64,000 nt of DNA from positions 62,001 to 126,000 of the forward strand of contig NZ_JAKEVY010000005.1 of assembly GCF_021491375.1 (NCBI RefSeq), written 5' to 3'. Positions within the stretch are counted from its first letter, which is position 1. Each line of letters begins with the position of its first letter. The notes below the pieces were generated by a model that saw nothing but the letters and a program-made list of their open reading frames with translations, was not told the DNA's origin and made no database searches. Shown here piece after piece: positions 17,279 to 25,865 of the stretch. The position numbers and the translations under genes are program-made. The DNA comes from Flavihumibacter fluminis (lineage in GTDB: Bacteria > Bacteroidota > Bacteroidia > Chitinophagales > Chitinophagaceae).

Positions 17279-18023
17279 CACTCAACGCATGAATGGCGGC
17301 ACTCATTTCACGGATTAATCCAGGATCCTTTTCAATAGCGTTCCCCACTACGATCAGGTCTGCACCTGCCCGGCAATTTCTGTATGCTTTTTCAGGATCG
17401 GTAATTCCACCTCCAATGATAAGTGGAACCGTGATCTGTTCTGCCACTGCGGCAATCATAGATTCCCGGATGGGGATTCGGGCTCCGCTGCCGGCATCCA
17501 TATAAATAAGTTTCATTCCCAGCATTTCCCCGGCCAGTGCTGTACAAAGCGCGATTTCATTTTTATCAGATGGAATAGGACTTGCATTGCTGATATAGGA
17601 AACCGTGGTAGGCGCACCCCCATCAATTACCATATATCCCGTACTCATGATTTCCAGTCCGCTTTGTTTTACAAAAGGCGCGCTGATCACATGTTGTCCG
17701 ATTAATAACTCGGGATTTCTGCCTGAGATCAGGGAGAGGTAAAGCAGCGCATCTGCGTACCGGGAAATTTGAGAGGGGCTGCCGGGAAAGAGAATTACCG
17801 GAATATCCGTTAGAGACTTGATTGCCTGTATACATTCATCCAGGTGATTGGAGATCACCAGGCTGCCGCCTACCAGCAGATAATCAACCCGGGCATCCAG
17901 GGCAAGTTGCACCAGGGCCGGAATTTCAGCAGGCCGGACTTTATCCGGGTCGATCAGAACGGCAAAAGATTTCTGTTTTGCCTGCTTGCTATTTTGTATC
18001 TGTTGATAGATGCCTTTTTGCAT
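17265..18023 (-). CDS. Geranylgeranylglyceryl-phosphate synthase family (PcrB-like)
   Basis: The 252-residue TIM-barrel protein belongs to the GGGP synthase/PcrB family, which ethers a polyprenyl chain to sn-glycerol-1-phosphate. Members occur in archaea and in Bacteroidota, where the cellular product is poorly understood. Motifs include FAVLIDPDK at the start, VGGSLV near residue 51, LFPGSPSQIS, the phosphate-binding YMDAGSGA and IGGGITDPEKA near 199-210, and GADLIVVGNAIEKD near the end. The prenyl chain length and true substrate are not evident. It is convergent with the peptidase pair. Confidence 0.92.
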   Translation of the reverse strand: MQKGIYQQIQNSKQAKQKSFAVLIDPDKVRPAEIPALVQLALDARVDYLLVGGSLVISNHLDECIQAIKSLTDIPVILFPGSPSQISRYADALLYLSLISGRNPELLIGQHVISAPFVKQSGLEIMSTGYMVIDGGAPTTVSYISNASPIPSDKNEIALCTALAGEMLGMKLIYMDAGSGARIPIRESMIAAVAEQITVPLIIGGGITDPEKAYRNCRAGADLIVVGNAIEKDPGLIREMSAAIHALSATAP

Positions 18024-18081
18024 TCAAAAGGTAATGGCTAGGGGCAAAAATGCAAAAAAATGCTGGTATGCCCAATTGTGC

Positions 18082-18834
18082 TTAGAAACGGGTGTATGCA
18101 GCAAGTTGAATTACATGGTTATTCACAAAGGCATCTGCCCGCCCCTTTACATGTTGATTCAGGTAGCCCAATTCCACATCAATCTTAGGCTGGATGCGGT
18201 ATCCGGCGCTTAGTAACAAACGGTTCTGGTCAAAGATTTTTCCATTTACAGGTGTTTTATCCCCAAAATTGAACATCACTTCATTTTGCAGTCCGGCAAA
18301 TAAGCCTTTCTTAAATGGAAATTCCTGTTTGACTGGAATGACAGTCCGGAAAAAATACCGAACCCGGTTCGCATAAGTATTACCGTCAGCCGACAGGTTG
18401 TAGTTCTCAATGGATGGCTGCATTAAAAATCGTTGTTCAAGACGAAGCCGGTGGGTAATGGTGTTTTTTCCAATGATGGGATGTGTATAGAGGGCCTGCT
18501 GCCAAAGCCGGTGTTCCGGTAAGTAGCCAGTTACGTTAACAGGCTCATCTGCTGGTCCGGGTACTATAAAACTCCTTCGGTTTGTAATATACCCATATCC
18601 TGCAGTCAGTACCAGGCGGTCGTTTAGGTGGTAATTCATTCCGGGACGCAATAGTAGGGTAGACATGGTGGAGTACTGATCACCTGAACGCCACTGCGCA
18701 TCAAAATGGATACTGAATTTTTTATTGATTTTGGTGGTGGTAAAAGCTGCTAACCAGGTGGTATTGATTGTTTGTGCCTTTACCAGCAGGGAAGCGGCCA
18801 AAAGCAGGAGAATCAGAGTGTAAGTACGCATCAT
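18082..18834 (-). CDS. DUF2490 outer-membrane-like protein
   Basis: The 250-residue protein carries a signal peptide (LILLLLAASLLVKAQ) and the DUF2490 pattern: paired strands such as KFSIHFDAQWRSGDQYS, MNYHLNDRLVLTAGYGYI and LRLEQRFLMQ, ending VIQLAAYTRF with terminal Phe. The family is predicted to form a small outer-membrane barrel of unknown function. It is divergent from nrdJ across a 255-base region full of short stems. Confidence 0.85.
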   Translation of the reverse strand: MMRTYTLILLLLAASLLVKAQTINTTWLAAFTTTKINKKFSIHFDAQWRSGDQYSTMSTLLLRPGMNYHLNDRLVLTAGYGYITNRRSFIVPGPADEPVNVTGYLPEHRLWQQALYTHPIIGKNTITHRLRLEQRFLMQPSIENYNLSADGNTYANRVRYFFRTVIPVKQEFPFKKGLFAGLQNEVMFNFGDKTPVNGKIFDQNRLLLSAGYRIQPKIDVELGYLNQHVKGRADAFVNNHVIQLAAYTRF

Positions 18835-18887
18835 AGATCCTTAACTTTGTAAAGAGCAGGCAAGATAATAAAGGATTTTGTAGGGAA

Positions 18888-19051
18888 CCACCAAATAATT
18901 TTTTCCTGAATTGGTGGATTTTGACGCAAATCCAGCAGGAATAAGGATAATGAAATAATCCCCATCCTTTATCCACATAGGTGGATATTTCCGGGTCGGA
19001 ATTTAGATTGGAGGCAGCTATTTTCGTTATTCACGATCTCCTCATGGAGAT
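18888..19051 (+). other. Structured 5' region between the DUF2490 gene and nrdJ
   Basis: The 255-base divergent gap holds four short inverted repeats: CCACCAA/TTGGTGG (18888-18894, 18911-18917), GGATTT/AAATCC (18916-18921, 18928-18933), TATCCAC-N4-GTGGATA (18970-18987) and ATCTCC-N4-GGAGAT (19036-19051). No cobalamin riboswitch core or clear NrdR box was recognised. These could be operators or an RNA leader. Confidence 0.4.
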
Positions 19052-19089
19052 TTAAAGATTACATAACACAAAATCTAATAAAATATTGT

Positions 19090-22000
19090 ATGGCCAGCAA
19101 AAAAACAGCCGTGAAGGGGCTTGAGTTCCCCCGTCGCTTTACACGCGATGATGTGTCTGTATTCGATCAGTTTGAATACGACTACCGGACTTCCATTATC
19201 CGCAACCCCAGCGGAGAGGTAGTGTTTGAAATGAACAACGTGGAGGTTCCGAAAGGCTGGAGTCAGATTGCTACCGATATCCTGGCGCAGAAGTATTTCC
19301 GCAAGGCGGGTGTACCCCAGCCGGATGGCAGCCTGGGTCGCGAAACTTCGTCCAAGCAGGTAGCTCACCGTATGGCGCATTGCTGGCGCGTTTGGGGTGA
19401 ACGCTATGGTTATTTTGCATCTGAAAAAGATGCACAGGTTTTTTACGAGGAACTGGTATACTCTATCCTCGACCAGGCTTGTGTTCCTAACAGTCCACAG
19501 TGGTTCAACACCGGCTTGTATGAGTGTTATGGCATTGCTGGAAAACCCCAGGGACACTATTATGTTGACCAGCTGGATGGTCAGCTAAAGAAATCTACCT
19601 CCGCGTATGAGCGTCCCCAGCCACATGCCTGCTTTATTTTAAGTGTTGAAGATGACCTGGTGAATGAAGGTGGTATCATGGATCTCTGGGTTCGGGAAGC
19701 CCGGATCTTCAAATATGGTTCCGGTGTAGGAACCAACTTCTCGAATGTTCGTGGTGAAGGGGAGAAGCTCAGCGGTGGCGGTACCTCATCCGGCCTGATG
19801 AGCTTCCTGAAAATTGGTGACCGTGCTGCAGGAGCTATTAAAAGTGGTGGTACAACCCGCCGGGCGGCCAAAATGGTTTGCCTGGACCTGGATCACCCGG
19901 AAATCATTCAGTTTGTTGACTGGAAAGTAGAAGAAGAGAAAAAAGTAGGTGCCCTTATTGCAGCAGGATATGCAAGTGATTATGAGGGTGAAGCCTATCG
20001 TACCGTAAGCGGACAAAACTCCAACAACTCTGTTCGTATTCCCAATAGCTTCTTTGAAAAACTGGAGAACAACGAAGACTGGGAACTGAAAGCCCGCAGC
20101 GATGGACGGGTTATGAAGAAAGTGTCTGCCCGTGAGCTTTGGAATAAAATCGCATACGCTGCATGGCGTTGTGCCGATCCGGGTACACAGTATGATTCTA
20201 CTATTAATGAATGGCATACCTGTCCGGAAGGTGGTCCAATCCGTGGATCCAACCCCTGTTCCGAATACATGTTCCTCGACAATACGGCTTGTAACCTGGC
20301 ATCGGCCAACCTGATGAAATTCTTCAACAAAGACACGAATGTGTTTGATGTTGACGGATATGCATATAATTGCCGTCTTTGGACTGTGGTTCTGGAGATT
20401 TCTGTACTGATGGCACAGTTTCCTTCCAAAGAAGTGGCCCAACTCAGCTATGATTACCGGACACTCGGACTTGGATTCGCCAACCTTGGAACCATGCTCA
20501 TGGTAAGCGGTATCCCTTATGACAGTGAAGAAGCCCGTGCTATTGCTGGAGCGATCTCTGCAATCATGACCGGTGTAGCTTACAAAACATCGGCTGAGCT
20601 GGCACAGATCATGGGACCATTCGCAAAATACAATGAGAACAAGGAGCATATGCTGCGGGTAATGCGCAATCACCGCGCTGCTGCGTATGATGCTTCTGAA
20701 GCATATGAAGGATTGAGCATCAAGCCTCAGGGTATCCAGGCGAAATACTGCCCGGATTACCTCCTGAAAGCTGCTACTAAAGCCTGGGATGAAGCAGTTC
20801 AACTTGGTGAGAAATATGGTTACCGCAACGCACAAACAACTGTGATTGCGCCAACCGGTACCATCGGTCTGGTGATGGATTGTGATACCACTGGTGTGGA
20901 GCCTGATTTTGCTCTGGTGAAATTCAAAAAACTGAGTGGTGGTGGTTATTTCAAGATCATCAACCAGTCTGTACCTGCTGCACTGAAAAATCTTGGTTAT
21001 TCAGAAAAAGAAATTGACGCCATCATTAAATACGCAGTGGGTGCAGCCAGCTTCTCCGGAGCTCCGTTTATCAATCACCAGACACTGAGTGAAAAAGGAT
21101 TTATCGCGGAAGAAATCAAGAAGCTAGATGATGCAGTGAAGGCTGCCTTTGAAATTGGGTTTGTTTTCAACAAATACAGCCTCGGTGAAGCCTGCCTGGA
21201 GCGTTTAGGATTTACTGCAGATCAATACAACGACTGGAATTTCAACCTGCTGGAGGCACTCGGATTTACCGAAGAACAGATAGATGCGGCGAATGATTAT
21301 GTGTGCGGTACCATGACTGTTGAAGGTGCGCCTTATCTGAAACAGGAACACCTGGCAGTATTTGATTGTGCCAACAAATGTGGTAAGAAAGGTGAGCGTT
21401 ATATCCATGCACATGGACATATCCGGATGATGGCGGCAGTTCAACCTTTTATCAGTGGCGCTATTTCCAAAACTATCAACCTGCCGAACGAAGCAAAAGT
21501 GGAAGAGATTGCCGATTGTTATTTGTTGAGCTGGAAACTTGGATTGAAAGCAAATGCGCTTTACCGTGATGGATCCAAACTCAGCCAGCCCTTGAGCAAT
21601 AAGAGCGATAAGAAGAAGAAAGGAGAAGACGAGAAGGAAGCTGAAGTAAAAGAGGAAACTGCAAGCAGCTCCAATATCATTGATCTTAGCAAACTTACAG
21701 TAGAAGACCTGTTGGAAGAAGTTCAGAAGCGCGTACAATCCTCTCCCGATACCAAACTGAAACGCCAGCTCGCAAGAATCGTAGAACGCAGAACACTGCC
21801 GGCTAAACGGAGGGGTTATACGCAGAAAGCGAAGATCAATGGTCAGGCGCTCTTTGTAAGAACCGGCGAATATGGTGATGGTACACTGGGTGAGATCTTC
21901 ATCGATATGGCCAAAGAAGGAGCTACCATGCGCAGCATGTTGAACTGCTTTGCGATTTCAGTATCCATCGGTTTACAGTATGGTGTTCCCCTGGAAGAGT

Positions 22001-22455
22001 TCGTGGAGAAATTTGTATTCACGCGCTTTGAGCCAGCCGGTATGGTAGATCATCCGAATATCAAGAGCACTACTTCCATTGTGGACTTTATCTTCCGTTC
22101 ACTGGCCTATGAATACCTGGACCGGACCGACTTGGTGCATGTGCTGGATAAGCCGGAAGTAATGAATACCGGGGAAGATGAGTGGGATGAAGTACCAGCA
22201 AGGGAGTTTGAAAAAAAAACACCTGAATTAAGTGATGTACGGGTTGTGGCCGGTACCAAACAGCCGGAAGCTACTAAATCAGCCAAACCAACTGCTATAA
22301 AGGCAAGTGCAGCAAGCGGTTATGATGCGTTGAACCAGGCAAACAAGTCCATGCAGAGTGATGCTCCGGCTTGTAATGTTTGCGGCCATCTGACCATCCG
22401 CAGCGGCACCTGCTATAAATGTCTGAACTGTGGCAACAGCCTCGGATGTAGCTAG
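19090..22455 (+). CDS. nrdJ: Vitamin B12-dependent (class II) ribonucleotide reductase
   Basis: This 1,121-residue enzyme reduces ribonucleotides to deoxyribonucleotides with adenosylcobalamin and needs no oxygen. Family landmarks are NSPQWFNTGLY near residue 136, PHACFIL, the glycine-rich substrate loop SGGGTSSG, the NPCSEY catalytic loop, and GTIGLVMDCDTTGVEPDFAL. A lysine/glutamate-rich linker near 835-860 leads to a C-terminal zinc-ribbon-like end with paired cysteines (CNVCGH, CYKCLNCG), typical of the long NrdJ form. No cobalamin genes or riboswitch are in the window. A strong terminator follows the gene. Confidence 0.97.
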   Translation: MASKKTAVKGLEFPRRFTRDDVSVFDQFEYDYRTSIIRNPSGEVVFEMNNVEVPKGWSQIATDILAQKYFRKAGVPQPDGSLGRETSSKQVAHRMAHCWRVWGERYGYFASEKDAQVFYEELVYSILDQACVPNSPQWFNTGLYECYGIAGKPQGHYYVDQLDGQLKKSTSAYERPQPHACFILSVEDDLVNEGGIMDLWVREARIFKYGSGVGTNFSNVRGEGEKLSGGGTSSGLMSFLKIGDRAAGAIKSGGTTRRAAKMVCLDLDHPEIIQFVDWKVEEEKKVGALIAAGYASDYEGEAYRTVSGQNSNNSVRIPNSFFEKLENNEDWELKARSDGRVMKKVSARELWNKIAYAAWRCADPGTQYDSTINEWHTCPEGGPIRGSNPCSEYMFLDNTACNLASANLMKFFNKDTNVFDVDGYAYNCRLWTVVLEISVLMAQFPSKEVAQLSYDYRTLGLGFANLGTMLMVSGIPYDSEEARAIAGAISAIMTGVAYKTSAELAQIMGPFAKYNENKEHMLRVMRNHRAAAYDASEAYEGLSIKPQGIQAKYCPDYLLKAATKAWDEAVQLGEKYGYRNAQTTVIAPTGTIGLVMDCDTTGVEPDFALVKFKKLSGGGYFKIINQSVPAALKNLGYSEKEIDAIIKYAVGAASFSGAPFINHQTLSEKGFIAEEIKKLDDAVKAAFEIGFVFNKYSLGEACLERLGFTADQYNDWNFNLLEALGFTEEQIDAANDYVCGTMTVEGAPYLKQEHLAVFDCANKCGKKGERYIHAHGHIRMMAAVQPFISGAISKTINLPNEAKVEEIADCYLLSWKLGLKANALYRDGSKLSQPLSNKSDKKKKGEDEKEAEVKEETASSSNIIDLSKLTVEDLLEEVQKRVQSSPDTKLKRQLARIVERRTLPAKRRGYTQKAKINGQALFVRTGEYGDGTLGEIFIDMAKEGATMRSMLNCFAISVSIGLQYGVPLEEFVEKFVFTRFEPAGMVDHPNIKSTTSIVDFIFRSLAYEYLDRTDLVHVLDKPEVMNTGEDEWDEVPAREFEKKTPELSDVRVVAGTKQPEATKSAKPTAIKASAASGYDALNQANKSMQSDAPACNVCGHLTIRSGTCYKCLNCGNSLGCS

Positions 22456-22492
22456 TACCAAATGAATTACATGGACGGTTTCTAATAGAAAC

Positions 22493-22528
22493 AAAGCCCC
22501 TGGTTTCTACCCGGGGCTTTTATTTTTG
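22493..22528 (+). terminator. Intrinsic terminator of nrdJ
   Basis: An 8-bp stem (AAAGCCCC with GGGGCTTT), 12-base loop and a TTATTTTT tail lie 37 bases after the nrdJ stop. Confidence 0.9.
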
Positions 22529-22672
22529 GTTCGCTCGTCGAAAAATTTATGTAGCAGATTTTCTAAAAGATTGATTTTCAATAATACACCCAGATGAAAA
22601 AAGTATGGGTTACATACTATTGGCATAGAATTGGCGTTTGAAAAATGATATTTATTCACGAAATCCGAGACT

Positions 22673-22786
22673 ATGCAAAAACTCCTGGCAGTCCTGGCTA
22701 TAGTGGTATTCCTCTCATCTTGCAAGGCTCTTTCACCCGCGGAAGCGGCGAGCGGCCGATACAAGCACTGCAGGGCTATCCGATAA
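22673..22786 (+). CDS. Tiny lipoprotein, 37 residues
   Basis: An ATG at 22673 opens a 37-residue frame that begins with a lipoprotein signal (KLLAVLAIVVFLSSC, lipobox LSSC with C17) and ends KHCRAIR. Mature length is only about 21 residues, with a second cysteine at residue 33. It has its own terminator 22 bases downstream, which supports a real transcript between nrdJ and the PhoD-like gene. Function is unknown; from memory, short lipoproteins with similar basic tails occur in related Bacteroidota, but I cannot verify this here. Confidence 0.65.
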   Translation: MQKLLAVLAIVVFLSSCKALSPAEAASGRYKHCRAIR

Positions 22787-22808
22787 GCCTGATTGGTTAA
22801 ATGAATTG

Positions 22809-22852
22809 ACAAAATGCCCCTCATTCTCCGGAATGGGGGGTATTTTGTTTTG
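22809..22852 (+). terminator. Terminator of the tiny lipoprotein gene
   Basis: An 18-bp stem with two G-U pairs (arms 22809-22826 and 22831-22848, loop TCCG) is followed by TTTGGGGCTTTT. The long stem makes it the strongest hairpin in this 433-base gap. Confidence 0.8.
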
Positions 22853-22888
22853 GGGCTTTTACTACTTTGCAGGTTCAAACAAAAAATT

Positions 22889-24244
22889 ATGAAAGGCTTT
22901 GTTTTGGTGCTGGCGATGCTCTGGACCATTCTTGGGAATGCTCAATCGAAAGGTGGATTGCTATCCGGACCTATGCTTGGACAGAACGATTATCGCACTG
23001 CAAAAATTTGGATGGAACCTTCACCTGAAGTAAAAACACTTGCTATCCGGTACTGGAAAAAAGGAAACAGTAGCCAGGCAAAAAACAAAATCCTGAACCT
23101 TGGGGCTGTTGGCGGTTCGGGGGATTTTAATCCGGTTCAAACAGAAATCGGCGGACTGGAACCTGGCGCTTCATACGAATACAGAATTATTATCAATGGA
23201 AAAGAAAGTAGTTACTCCGGTGAGTTTGCTACCCGTGAATTATGGCAATGGCGGAAGCCGGCGCCTGATTTCAGTTTTCTGACCGGAAGTTGTACCTATT
23301 TCAATGAGCCCGAATTTGACCGACCCGGGAAACCATACGGCCTTGACTCTTCCATTTTTGAAACAATGGCCAGTGAAAAAAGCGCCTTTATGTTGTGGCT
23401 GGGTGATAACTGGTACACCAGGGAAGTTGATTATACATCCGAATGGGGATTGTGGTATCGGGCCAGCAGAGACCGCAGCATGCCTGTGCTTCAGTCTTTT
23501 TTGAAAGCAATGCCGCATTACGCAATCTGGGATGATCACGACTATGGTCCGAATGATCTAGGTAAAAGTTATCACCTGAAAAATACCACGCGGGAAGTAT
23601 TTAAAAATTATTGGTCAAATCCTTCCTATGGCAACGGCCGGGAAGGCATTTACACCAAAGTATCCTATAGTGATGTGGATTTCTTTTTACTGGATGATCG
23701 TACCTGGAGAACAGAAGACGATATGCCTTCTACCATAAACGGACAACCGAATCCGGATAAACAGATGTTGGGTACAGAGCAGCTCGATTGGTTGAAAAAT
23801 GCCCTGGTGGCCAGCCAGGCAAGCTTTAAAATTATTGTAGTTGGCAGCCAGGTGCTGAACCCCGTATCTCCTTTTGATAAACTGCTCGATTTCCCGGCAG
23901 AATACAATGAATTAACCGGCTTTATTGCGGAGCAGAAAATCAGTGGCATTCTTTTCCTTACCGGTGATCGCCATCATTCAGAAATTATTAAAGTCAACCG
24001 GATCAACAATTATCCACTGTATGATATAACCATATCACCTCTGACCTCCGGAACACATGTATTTGGCGCCGCTGAAAAAGATAACCCCTACCGGGTTTTC
24101 GGCCTTGATCAAAAACAGAATTATGGAAAAATTTCGCTTACAGGTGCTCGTGGTAACCGGCAGCTGACGGTTCAGTTCCTGGGCGTAAAAGGAGAAGATT
24201 TGGGCAACTGGAGCATCAATGAAAAAGACCTCAAAGCCAGATAA
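22889..24244 (+). CDS. PhoD-like alkaline phosphatase/phosphodiesterase
   Basis: The 451-residue exported protein belongs to the PhoD/calcineurin-like metallophosphatase group. A signal peptide (LVLAMLWTILGNAQ) is followed by a fibronectin-like N-terminal domain (residues 30-115) and the phosphoesterase domain. Metal-site motifs are TGSC near 130, WLGDNWY, WDDHDYGPND, and LTGDRHHSE near 380. It probably releases phosphate from extracellular esters. The in-frame ATG at 22814 lies inside the upstream terminator and was rejected in favour of 22889. Confidence 0.92.
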   Translation: MKGFVLVLAMLWTILGNAQSKGGLLSGPMLGQNDYRTAKIWMEPSPEVKTLAIRYWKKGNSSQAKNKILNLGAVGGSGDFNPVQTEIGGLEPGASYEYRIIINGKESSYSGEFATRELWQWRKPAPDFSFLTGSCTYFNEPEFDRPGKPYGLDSSIFETMASEKSAFMLWLGDNWYTREVDYTSEWGLWYRASRDRSMPVLQSFLKAMPHYAIWDDHDYGPNDLGKSYHLKNTTREVFKNYWSNPSYGNGREGIYTKVSYSDVDFFLLDDRTWRTEDDMPSTINGQPNPDKQMLGTEQLDWLKNALVASQASFKIIVVGSQVLNPVSPFDKLLDFPAEYNELTGFIAEQKISGILFLTGDRHHSEIIKVNRINNYPLYDITISPLTSGTHVFGAAEKDNPYRVFGLDQKQNYGKISLTGARGNRQLTVQFLGVKGEDLGNWSINEKDLKAR

Positions 24245-24247
24245 TTC

Positions 24248-24724
24248 ATGCAGATAACATTTACCTACGACCGAAAGCAGGTTATCCAGGCGCTCCGGTA
24301 TCATTTTTTCACCAGGCCTGAAATCAGGATACTGGTAATCCTGGTGAATGTATTTACCATTGCTGCGGCAGTGCTACTGTACTTCAAAAAGGTGAATCCA
24401 CTGTCTTTTGTGTTCTTTTCCACTATCTGGATGATTCTTATGCTGGTCATCTGGCGATTGTTACCTAACAGTGTATATAAAAAATCACAGACTTTCCGGG
24501 ATGATTTCCTGATGCAGTTCCAGGAAGATGAAGTAACACTGGAAACCGAACGGGGAAGGCAGGTTTGGCCCTGGTCCAGGTTTAGCAAATTTGTGGAAAC
24601 GCCCTATTTTTTTCACCTCTATTTCGATAGCCGATCCTTCTTTCTCATTCCCAAGGATGCATTTTCCACGATAACCGACCAGCAGGAAATCCGGGAATTG
24701 ATCCGAAGAAAGATTAAACATTAA
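24248..24724 (+). CDS. YcxB-like membrane protein
   Basis: The 158-residue protein has two adjacent hydrophobic helices near residues 27-45 and 51-70 followed by a soluble C-terminal region (VTLETERGRQVWPWSRFSKF and FFLIPKDAF) that resembles the YcxB-like domain. The function of the family is not known. It begins three bases after the PhoD-like gene and is probably co-transcribed with it. Confidence 0.75.
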   Translation: MQITFTYDRKQVIQALRYHFFTRPEIRILVILVNVFTIAAAVLLYFKKVNPLSFVFFSTIWMILMLVIWRLLPNSVYKKSQTFRDDFLMQFQEDEVTLETERGRQVWPWSRFSKFVETPYFFHLYFDSRSFFLIPKDAFSTITDQQEIRELIRRKIKH

Positions 24725-24786
24725 CACTCCCAAACACAAGAAAAGTTTATATTACGGACTTTCAAAAAGTGGAACAGTAACCCTAT

Positions 24787-25857
24787 ATGCCCAAAGTAAG
24801 TTTTAACAACAAACAAAATTCGTTTGCACAATCACTGAAAACTAAAGTCGATCAGTATTTTTCCGAGAAACAGATTAAGAAAACAGGTAACCTGGAACTC
24901 TATCTTAAAACAGCCATTTTGATTCCGGCTGCTTTATTGATTTATATCCTGTTATTGACAGTAAACATTCCGGGCGGGGTGCAACTCCTGCTGGCTGGCT
25001 TACTAGGCGCTATTTTAGCCAGTATCGGTTTCAACGTTATGCACGATGCCTGCCATGGCAGTTATTCCCAACGCAAATGGGTAAACGAAGTATTGGGGCT
25101 CAGCCTGAACGCCCTGGGAGGAAATGCGTTTATCTGGAAGTTCAAACACAATATTCTTCACCACACCTATACCAATGTGGATGGCATGGATGATGATATT
25201 GCCAAGAGTCCGTTGATGCGACAGTGCAGAAGCCAGAAATGGGTGCCAGCTCATCGTTACCAGCATATTTACGTGGTGCTTGTGTATGCGATTTCATCCT
25301 TCGCCTGGGTGTTCATCATGGATTTCAACAAATACCTGAAACAAAAAGTCTATACCACTCCTTTGCAGAAAATGAGTCTGCAGGATCATGTGATATTCTG
25401 GTTAAGTAAAGTTTTGTACCTGATTTTTTATGTTGCCATTCCGGTTTACCTGGTGGGTTGGGGTCCCTGGGCCCTTGGATTTACCGCTATGCACCTGGTT
25501 ATGGGATTGACGCTTGCCCTTGTTTTCCAACTCGCGCATGTGGTGGAGCATACCGAATTTGAAGCTGCTCATGGGGAAGTAACTCAAATAGAAAATGCCT
25601 GGGCTGAACACCAGGTTCGCACCACAGCCAACTTTGCACCGGATAATCTTTTCATTAACTGGTTTGTAGGAGGATTGAATTACCAGGTGGAGCACCACCT
25701 GTTTCCACGGATAAGTCATGTTCATTATCCCGCATTAAGTAAAATAGTTCAGGAAACCTGCCAGGAACATGGATTGCCGTATCACACCTATCCAACCATG
25801 ACAGCTTCCATGATCTCCCATTTCAGGATGATGAAAGCACTGGGAGAAAAACCCTGA
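24787..25857 (+). CDS. Membrane fatty acid desaturase
   Basis: This 356-residue integral membrane di-iron enzyme introduces a double bond into an acyl chain. The three histidine boxes are HDACHG (H86), HNILHH (H121, H125, H126) and QVEHH (H303, H304), with four to six hydrophobic segments between them. The QVEHH form is typical of front-end or linoleoyl-CoA-type desaturases, although no fused cytochrome b5 domain is present. A likely role is to adjust membrane fluidity. It is convergent with gldB, with only 8 bases between the stops. Confidence 0.93.
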   Translation: MPKVSFNNKQNSFAQSLKTKVDQYFSEKQIKKTGNLELYLKTAILIPAALLIYILLLTVNIPGGVQLLLAGLLGAILASIGFNVMHDACHGSYSQRKWVNEVLGLSLNALGGNAFIWKFKHNILHHTYTNVDGMDDDIAKSPLMRQCRSQKWVPAHRYQHIYVVLVYAISSFAWVFIMDFNKYLKQKVYTTPLQKMSLQDHVIFWLSKVLYLIFYVAIPVYLVGWGPWALGFTAMHLVMGLTLALVFQLAHVVEHTEFEAAHGEVTQIENAWAEHQVRTTANFAPDNLFINWFVGGLNYQVEHHLFPRISHVHYPALSKIVQETCQEHGLPYHTYPTMTASMISHFRMMKALGEKP

Positions 25858-25865
25858 GCTGTATC

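Noticed and set aside
18835-19089. Cobalamin riboswitch upstream of nrdJ
   Set aside because: The conserved core and B12 box could not be found; only unrelated short stems are present.
19786-20835. 349-codon minus-strand frame inside nrdJ
   Set aside because: It is antisense to well-conserved ribonucleotide reductase sequence and is rich in Cys/Phe/Ile in a way typical of reverse-strand frames.
22814-22888. Upstream start of the PhoD-like phosphatase
   Set aside because: It begins inside a strong terminator hairpin and breaks the signal peptide.
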